A stretch of DNA of 64,000 nucleotides from positions 62,001 through 126,000 of the forward strand of contig JACPYS010000018.1 of NCBI GenBank assembly GCA_016195915.1. The letters run 5' to 3'. Every line of letters starts with the position of its first letter. Within the stretch, counting starts at the first letter, position 1. The DNA is from Betaproteobacteria bacterium. GTDB taxonomy: Bacteria; Pseudomonadota; Gammaproteobacteria; Burkholderiales; SG8-39. This document shows positions 55,739-64,000 of this stretch, piece by piece. A model generated the notes under the pieces. That model was given only the letters and a program-made list of their open reading frames with translations, was not told where the DNA came from and searched no databases. The position numbers were made by a program, and so were the translations under genes.

Positions 55739-55804
55739 TTGCCATGTCAGAATTGCCCTACTACAATTAGTTCGCAATCATCAAGCAGCCACTAGATGTT
55801 GTGG
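55739..55804 (+). promoter_or_regulatory. nrdAB promoter with paired NrdR-type boxes
   Basis: A sigma-70 promoter is formed by TTGCCA (55739-55744), a 17-base spacer and TACAAT (55762-55767). Two NrdR-like boxes lie on it: CTACTACAATTAGTTC (55758-55773) and CCACTAGATGTTGTGG (55789-55804), starting 31 bases apart, the usual NrdR spacing. The second matches the consensus ACACWATATATWGTGT at 12 of 16 bases, the first at 9. The first box covers the -10 element, fitting repression. Confidence 0.65.
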
Positions 55805-55900
55805 TTTAGCAGGGTGGTGTGGCGGGGTCGTAACGGGGTCGCGATTAGCGTGAAGGGCGGATGCCCGAGAGGCATCCTCAGCGGGAGCGGCGGTCAGAGA

Positions 55901-58777
<2,877 letters not shown>

Positions 58778-58802
58778 CGCGGCAGGAACAAGAACCGGCG
58801 AC

Positions 58803-59960
58803 ATGGACATGCTCAGTTTTGAAGACCAAGGCAACCTGAAACCGCTTCCGGGCCTCGCGATCCAGCCGACGGCCGGCTTCGTGCCTTCGGGTGGCTTGGC
58901 GCTCGGGATGGACGATCGACGGTTTGCGGCCGGCAATGCCTTTCGCCGCATCACGGTCGACGACAAGCGGATCATCAATTCGCGTGCCGATGTCAATCAG
59001 CTGGTGCCATTCAAGTACAAGTGGGCATGGGAGAAATACATCGCTGCGTGCGCCAATCACTGGATGCCGCAGGAGATCAACATGAGCCGCGACATCTCCC
59101 TTTGGAAGGACCCCAACGGTCTGACCGAGGATGAGCGGCGCCTGATCAAGCGCAATCTCGGTTTTTTCGTCACCGCGGACTCGCTTGCCGCGAACAACAT
59201 CGTGCTCGGGACCTACCGTCACATCACCGCGCCGGAGTGCCGCCAGTACCTCCTGCGGCAGGCATTCGAGGAGGCGATCCACACCCACGCCTATCAATAC
59301 ATCGTGGAGAGCCTGGCGCTCGACGAGGGCGAGGTGTTCAACGCGTATCACGAAATCGCCTCGATCCGGGACAAGGATGAATTCCTGATCCCGTTCATCG
59401 AAACCCTGACCGATCCGTCCTTCCGGACCGGGAGTGCGGAAAGCGACCGGAAACTGCTCAAGAGCCTGATCGTGTTTTCGTGCCTGATGGAGGGCCTGTT
59501 CTTTTATGTCGGGTTCGTCCAGATCCTCGCGCTCGGACGGCAGAACAAGATGACCGGTGCGGCGGAGCAATACCAGTACATCCTTCGCGACGAGTCGATG
59601 CACTGCAACTTCGGCATCGACCTCGTCAACCAGATCAAGCTGGAGAACCCGCATCTGTGGACGGGCGCGTTTCGCGACGAGCTGACCGAGCTGTTCCGCA
59701 GAGGCGTCGAACTGGAGTATCGATACGCCGAGGACACCATGCCGCGCGGCGTACTGGGACTCAATGCGCCGATGTTCAAGGAATACCTCCGTTACATCGC
59801 CAACCGGCGCTGCCAGCAGATCGGACTCGACGCGCTGTTCCCGGGGGCTGGCAATCCGTTCCCGTGGATGAGCGAGATGATCGATCTCAAGAAGGAGCGC
59901 AATTTCTTCGAAACCCGCGTGATCGAATACCAGACGGGGGGGGCGCTGAGTTGGGACTGA
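58803..59960 (+). CDS. nrdB: Ribonucleoside-diphosphate reductase class Ia, beta subunit
   Basis: This 385-residue subunit houses the di-iron tyrosyl radical. Iron-ligand motifs are [12 protein letters not shown] and [12 protein letters not shown]. The ATG at 58803 is followed by [12 protein letters not shown]. Located 25 nt after nrdA, as expected. Confidence 0.94.
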   Translation: MDMLSFEDQGNLKPLPGLAIQPTAGFVPSGGLALGMDDRRFAAGNAFRRITVDDKRIINSRADVNQLVPFKYKWAWEKYIAACANHWMPQEINMSRDISLWKDPNGLTEDERRLIKRNLGFFVTADSLAANNIVLGTYRHITAPECRQYLLRQAFEEAIHTHAYQYIVESLALDEGEVFNAYHEIASIRDKDEFLIPFIETLTDPSFRTGSAESDRKLLKSLIVFSCLMEGLFFYVGFVQILALGRQNKMTGAAEQYQYILRDESMHCNFGIDLVNQIKLENPHLWTGAFRDELTELFRRGVELEYRYAEDTMPRGVLGLNAPMFKEYLRYIANRRCQQIGLDALFPGAGNPFPWMSEMIDLKKERNFFETRVIEYQTGGALSWD

Positions 59961-60229
59961 CACTGGAGGAGAAGCAGAACACGCATCGCGTGACCGCGTG
60001 CAAGGCGGAGGACGACTATCGCCTCTGGCTGCGGTTTGACGACGGCGTGGAAGGCAGGGTGTTCCTCGGGAACCTGCTTGAAATAGGCGCGTTCCAGTTG
60101 TGGCGCGACGTGCGCGAGTTCGCAAAGGTGAGTGTGGATACGGAGACTGCGACTGTAACCTGGGAAGGGGGCATCCGGCTGGACCCCGATGTCCTCTACC
60201 AGGGGGTGCTCGAGAGGAATCACAAATGA
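59951..60229 (+). CDS. DUF2442-family protein
   Basis: This roughly 92-residue protein has the DUF2442 pattern ([62 protein letters not shown]). No ATG fits; TTG at 59951 (overlapping the nrdB end) or GTG at 59990 are candidate starts. DUF2442 proteins often pair with DUF4160 in mobile modules; no partner is seen here. Function unknown. Confidence 0.6.
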   Translation: MGLTLEEKQNTHRVTACKAEDDYRLWLRFDDGVEGRVFLGNLLEIGAFQLWRDVREFAKVSVDTETATVTWEGGIRLDPDVLYQGVLERNHK

Positions 60230-60335
60230 AGCAGGGAATTCAGTCCGTTGGATCGGAGCGATCCGGTCCGGCGGTTGGATAGTCCGGTCGGTTCCGGCCG
60301 GGCTCTTTTTGCAACTACCTTGAAAGGAAATGACC

Positions 60336-60656
60336 ATGGCAAAAGCCAAGAAGAAGGCCAAGAAACCCGCGAAAAAGAAGAAGAAAAAAGCATCAAAGAA
60401 AAAAGCCTCGAAAAAGAGGAAGGCGGTAAAAAAAACCGCTAAAAAGAAAACGGCGGGAAAGAAAAAGAAAAAAGCAGCCAAGAAGAAACCGGCTGCAAAA
60501 AAGAAGAAAAAGGCAAAGCAACCCGCCAAACCAGCGGCTAGCCAGACCGCGCCGATGAGTGTGCCCATGGCACCCGCGTCGGCCGCCGTGACCAGCGTGA
60601 GAACCGCGCTGAATCCGGCAGCAGCCTGGCCGTTCCCAACGGGCTCCCGGCCGTAA
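60336..60656 (+). CDS. Lysine-rich histone H1-like/AlgP-like protein
   Basis: This 106-residue protein starts MAKAKKKAKKPAKKKKKKAS and is mostly Lys/Ala repeats to residue 66 before a neutral tail (SQTAPMSVPMAPASAAVTS). Such proteins bind DNA or RNA non-specifically, as the histone H1-like proteins of many beta- and gammaproteobacteria. The ATG at 60336 has AAGGAAA correctly placed; 60330 is an in-frame alternative. Codon bias is AAG/AAA-rich, giving a local GC drop. Confidence 0.75.
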   Translation: MAKAKKKAKKPAKKKKKKASKKKASKKRKAVKKTAKKKTAGKKKKKAAKKKPAAKKKKKAKQPAKPAASQTAPMSVPMAPASAAVTSVRTALNPAAAWPFPTGSRP

Positions 60657-61130
60657 CCGGGGTACCGGAAGGAACCGGGGCATGGGGATCAAACCCCAAG
60701 CCCGGCCTTCGAAGCTCTGCGGACCGCCTCGGTCGCGTCGTAGCACCGGGCGACCAAGGTCGGTCCGCGAGTCTTCATCAATTTCCAACCCACGTCCGAA
60801 AATGAAGTTGGTTGGATGTTGTCTGTTTTTGCTATTTTACCGGTCTTGGGGCGCTGTGCGATGGATGGAAAGGTTGTTTCGCTACAGTATGTTGCAGCGC
60901 GGGATATCGAGGGGTGAAGATCCAGAAACTATTGACTTTAATAACTAATTTGTGATATCTTGTCTGAAATTGCGCCGCAACATTCGCGGTGTTTCTTAGA
61001 TTCTTTTCGGGGTTGCCATCCGGCTTTTAACGGCCCCGCGCTCACGTTTCCCGATGTATTTCGTTGATGCCCGACAGGGTTGCGGGTTGCAGGACGGAAG
61101 CGAAACGAGTGACATGGAAGGAGAGACAGG
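60657..61130. other. Intergenic region with probable SLT-gene promoter
   Basis: No gene is supported. A sigma-70-like promoter candidate is TTGACT (60932-60937), an 18-base spacer and TATCTT (60956-60961), about 170 nt before the SLT gene. A local AT-rich stretch (60925-60960) contrasts with the surrounding GC-rich DNA. A small inverted repeat TGGGG...CCCCA lies near 60683-60698. Confidence 0.5.
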
Positions 61131-61820
61131 ATGAACGACGCAATAAGTCCGGCGGGCTCAAGTGCCGGAACGATGAACCGACTGTTCCACGCAACCCGGA
61201 CACTGTTCGCCTTGATCGGCATGACGGCGGTGACGCTGGTGGCATTGCCAACCCCGTTGGACACGGTACAGCGCCAGATCGCAAGCGTGATTTCGACGGA
61301 CTCGGCTGGAGCCAACTACTCGGCCGGAACGATACAGGCAAGAGATGAGTCCGAAGCGCGCGCCGGCCGGGAGCAGAGGGCGGTGGCCGAATTTCTGGCC
61401 AAGCGCTACCGCGTTGCCGAGGAAGCCGTCGCGGGAATTGTGACCGCGGCGTACCGAGCCGGCGGCGAACACCGCGTCGACCCACTCCTCATTCTCGCCG
61501 TGATTGCCGTGGAGTCTCGCTTCAACCCGGTTGCCGAGAGCGTCTTTGGCGCGAGGGGGTTGATGCAGGTGATACCCAAATTCCACGTGGACAAGGTAGC
61601 GTCGCTCGGCGGACAGGACGCACTGCTCGAACCAAGTGCCAACATTCAGGTCGGCGCCCAGATACTACGCCAGTATCTTCGCCGGTTCGGCGAAACCGAA
61701 ACGGCGCTCCAGATGTATGCCGGCGCGTTCGACGACGCCAATTCGGCGTACGCGAGCAAGGTCCTGGCGGAACGCGCCCGCATCGAGCAAACGCTTCTGC
61801 GCGCGCGACGCGCCGCCTGA
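61131..61820 (+). CDS. Membrane-anchored lytic transglycosylase (SLT domain)
   Basis: This 229-residue protein has one N-terminal helix (LFALIGMTAVTLVALPTPL) and an SLT domain: [28 protein letters not shown] with catalytic Glu in AVESRF near residue 128, then GAQILRQYLRRFGE and the late ALQMYAGA. ATG at 61131 has GGAGAGACAGG upstream. It is the third glycan-cleaving enzyme gene in the window. Confidence 0.88.
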   Translation: MNDAISPAGSSAGTMNRLFHATRTLFALIGMTAVTLVALPTPLDTVQRQIASVISTDSAGANYSAGTIQARDESEARAGREQRAVAEFLAKRYRVAEEAVAGIVTAAYRAGGEHRVDPLLILAVIAVESRFNPVAESVFGARGLMQVIPKFHVDKVASLGGQDALLEPSANIQVGAQILRQYLRRFGETETALQMYAGAFDDANSAYASKVLAERARIEQTLLRARRAA

Positions 61821-61853
61821 CCCGTGGTAGCGAGTTGAGAATCCCGCTGATCT

Positions 61854-63029
61854 TCAATTCGCGCAGGCTGCGCGCAGGCGCGCCATTCCCTCTTCCAGAT
61901 CGGCGTAGGACCGCGTATAGGCGAAGCGCATGTAGCGTGCCGTGTCATTCGCGCCAAAATCGATCCCGGGTGTGACCGCTACACCGGCGCGTCCCAGCAG
62001 ATCAAGAGACAGCCGCTTCGCGTCGCCGCCGAAGCGCGTGCAGTCGGCGTATACGTAAAACGCCCCCTCAGGACGGGCGGGAACGGCGAACCCGATCGAT
62101 TCGAGCGAGGGAACGAGCAGATCGCGCCGCCTGCGGAATTCGGCGCGACGCTGCTCGAACACGGCCGTGCTTTCCGGATCGAACGCCGCGAGCGCGGCAT
62201 GCTGTGCGATCGCCGAAGGACAGATGAAGAGATGCTGCGCGAGCTTTTCAAACGGCCGCACCAGCGCCTCGGGCAACACCACCCAGCCGAGCCGCCATCC
62301 GGTCATGCAGAAGTATTTTGAAAAGCTGTTCACGACGAGCAGGTTGCCGGGCAGCGATAGCGCGCTAGTCGGATCGCCTGCGTAGCTGAGGCCCTGATAG
62401 ATCTCGTCCACCACCAGCGTTGCATCCCGCGCACCGACGAAACCGGCGATCCCGGCCAGTTCCTCCGGGTCGATCAGCGTCCCGGTGGGGTTCGATGGCG
62501 AACCGAGGATCAGGGCAATGCAGTTTTCGCTCCACGCTGCAGCAACCTCACCGGGGGTTGGCTGAAACGCCGTGCGCACGCTGACCGGGACCGGCACTGC
62601 ACGGCCTTCGAACGCGCGGACGAAATGGCGATATCCCGGATAACCCGGGTCGGGTACGAGAACCTCGTTTCCCGGATCCACCAGCAGCGCGAACGCGAGC
62701 AGCAATCCCCCGGAGGCACCCGCGGTGACTGCAATGCGAGCGGGGGAGATCGCGACGCCGAAGCGCTGCGCATAGTGTTGCGCGATCGCCTCGCGCAACG
62801 CCGGCAGTCCCAGCGCAGCGGTATACGAGGTCAGGCCATCGCGCATTGCCCTCGCCGCGGCTTCGAGCACCGGTTGCGGCGCGGTGAAGTCGGGCTCGCC
62901 GATTTCCATATGGATGATGCGGCGGCCTTGAGCCTCGAGCGCGTGCGCGCGCGCCATCACCTCCATCACCTCGAAAGGCTGGATCTCGACGCAGCGCAGC
63001 GCGGTAAGTAGCCGGTCGTGCACGGTCAT
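61854..63029 (-). CDS. PLP-dependent aminotransferase class I/II
   Basis: This 391-residue enzyme has the PLP lysine in NSFSKYFCMTGWRLGW, the substrate-arginine region YMRFAYTRS and the motif SPSNPTGTLI. The N-terminus MTVHDRLLTALRCVEIQPFEVMEV resembles aspartate/alanine/aromatic aminotransferases of this subgroup. The ATG at 63029 was selected; the longer frame overlaps the maeB upstream region. Precise amino-acid specificity is not evident. Confidence 0.85.
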   Translation of the reverse strand: MTVHDRLLTALRCVEIQPFEVMEVMARAHALEAQGRRIIHMEIGEPDFTAPQPVLEAAARAMRDGLTSYTAALGLPALREAIAQHYAQRFGVAISPARIAVTAGASGGLLLAFALLVDPGNEVLVPDPGYPGYRHFVRAFEGRAVPVPVSVRTAFQPTPGEVAAAWSENCIALILGSPSNPTGTLIDPEELAGIAGFVGARDATLVVDEIYQGLSYAGDPTSALSLPGNLLVVNSFSKYFCMTGWRLGWVVLPEALVRPFEKLAQHLFICPSAIAQHAALAAFDPESTAVFEQRRAEFRRRRDLLVPSLESIGFAVPARPEGAFYVYADCTRFGGDAKRLSLDLLGRAGVAVTPGIDFGANDTARYMRFAYTRSYADLEEGMARLRAACAN

Positions 63030-63216
63030 AGGCGCGTCGGGCGATTTGATGCGCGCCCGCCGTGCGATGTTCCATCCTTGATCGTTCGCGGGGATTATAC
63101 GAATTGCGCGCGCATCCGGGCGCTGCGTTCGAACGCCCCGGCACCGTCCCGGGCGCTGTGGCTCTATAATGATTTTTGTCTGCCTGAGGGCGGCGCAGCT
63201 TCGGAGGAACGGGGAC

Positions 63217-64000
63217 GTGGACCAGGAGCTAAGAAAGAATGCGCTGGAGTACCACCGGCTGCCGCGCCCGGGCAAGATAGCGATCCAGCCGACCAAACAG
63301 CTCATCAACCAGCGCGACCTGGCGCTCGCGTACACGCCGGGAGTTGCCGCCGCCTGCGAAGAGATACACCGCGACCCGCGGCAGGCAGTGCACTACACGT
63401 CGCGAGCCAATCTGATCGGGGTCGTTACCAACGGTACCGCCGTGCTCGGCCTTGGCCCGATCGGGCCGCTGGCGGCAAAGCCGGTGATGGAGGGCAAGGC
63501 GGTATTGTTCAAGAAATTCGCTGGCATCGACTGCTTCGACATCGAGCTGAACGAGCGCGACCCCGACAGGCTGGTCGAGATCATTGCGGCGCTGGAGCCC
63601 ACATTCGGCGGCATCAATCTCGAAGATATCAAGGCGCCGGAGTGCTTCTACGTGGAGCGCAAGCTGCGCGAGCGCATGAAGATCCCGGTATTCCACGACG
63701 ACCAGCATGGCACGGCCATCATCGTCGGGGCGGCGATCCTCAATGGGCTCAAGGTGGTGGGGAAGGAACTGGCCAAGGTGAAGCTGGTCACTTCCGGCGC
63801 GGGCGCTGCCGCGCTCGCCTGCCTCGATCTGCTGGTCAAGATGGGAATGCCGGTCGCGAACATCACCATCACTGACATCAAAGGGGTGGTTTTCAAAGGC
63901 CGCAAGGAGGAGATGGACCGGGACAAGGAGCGCTATGCGAAGGACACGACGGCGCGCTCGCTGGGCGAGGTCATCGAGGGTGCCGACGTATTTCTCGGCC
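63217..64000 (+). CDS. maeB: NADP-dependent malic enzyme, 3' end outside window
   Basis: The GTG at 63217 has GGAGG 9 nt upstream. The 261 residues present begin [20 protein letters not shown] and include [37 protein letters not shown], and [23 protein letters not shown], the malic enzyme signature. In this family a C-terminal phosphotransacetylase-like domain normally follows (MaeB), which would lie beyond the window. It converts malate to pyruvate and CO2. Confidence 0.93.
   Translation, partial: MDQELRKNALEYHRLPRPGKIAIQPTKQLINQRDLALAYTPGVAAACEEIHRDPRQAVHYTSRANLIGVVTNGTAVLGLGPIGPLAAKPVMEGKAVLFKKFAGIDCFDIELNERDPDRLVEIIAALEPTFGGINLEDIKAPECFYVERKLRERMKIPVFHDDQHGTAIIVGAAILNGLKVVGKELAKVKLVTSGAGAAALACLDLLVKMGMPVANITITDIKGVVFKGRKEEMDRDKERYAKDTTARSLGEVIEGADVFLG

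Overview
The window is a GC-rich bacterial chromosome segment. It is most likely from a betaproteobacterium, judging from the pilS-pilR-ampD-nrdAB order, the rplU-rpmA-obgE-proB block, surE-pcm-nlpD and a CNP1-like gene. The organism appears to be a facultative anaerobe that respires nitrogen oxides. Genes fill almost all of the sequence. The left edge cuts a PCP_red-domain gene and the right edge cuts a malic enzyme gene.

Positions 1-4.3 kb hold a PCP_red-domain protein, a NirJ/AhbC-like radical SAM protein, a scar of broken genes (ORF6N remnant, Uma2 endonuclease, Phd-type antitoxin) and protoporphyrinogen oxidase. From 4.4 to 10.8 kb, behind a well-spaced sigma-54 promoter candidate, lies an operon with a cupredoxin-like protein, two di-haem peroxidase-like cytochromes, a Tat-exported Rieske protein and a large AioA-like molybdoenzyme. 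This gene content is that of iodate reductase (idrABP1P2) rather than ordinary arsenite oxidase. A DsrE-TusA-SQR-like-DUF1641 sulfur operon follows (11.2-13.8 kb).

From 13.9 to 35.4 kb runs a denitrification and electron-transport island. It contains cytochrome c plus cytochrome cd1 nitrite reductase (nirS), periplasmic nitrate reductase napDAGHB, a polytopic membrane protein, a hemerythrin and two CtaA-family genes. A CuA-type heme-copper enzyme follows; its subunit I lacks the active-site tyrosine, so it is probably an NO reductase (sNOR/eNOR-like) rather than an oxidase. It sits with ctaB and SCO genes. Next come two unusual cytochrome b fusion proteins, one carrying [2Fe-2S]-FAD-NAD reductase domains and the other 2x[4Fe-4S]-MvhD/FlpD domains. 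Each is followed by a member of the same small unknown family. A second tyrosine-lacking heme-copper subunit I-like protein and a 62-residue membrane protein end the island. Six FNR/DNR-type palindromes (TTGAT-N4-RTCAA) lie before the transcription units of the sulfur and denitrification regions, suggesting one oxygen/NO-controlled regulon.

The rest (35.4-64 kb) is mostly housekeeping: surE-pcm-nlpD (no rpoS follows), mltB-tgpA-DUF58 (no moxR precedes), a decayed PIN toxin, a lytic transglycosylase, proS, rppH, a CBS protein, rubrerythrin-DUF3501-CNP1, proB-obgE-rpmA-rplU, ispB, tRNA-Pro(CGG), pilSR, ampD, nrdAB behind a paired NrdR-type operator, a lysine-rich histone-like protein, a second SLT transglycosylase, an aminotransferase and maeB.

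All functional statements come from reading motifs and context by eye. No database search was run.
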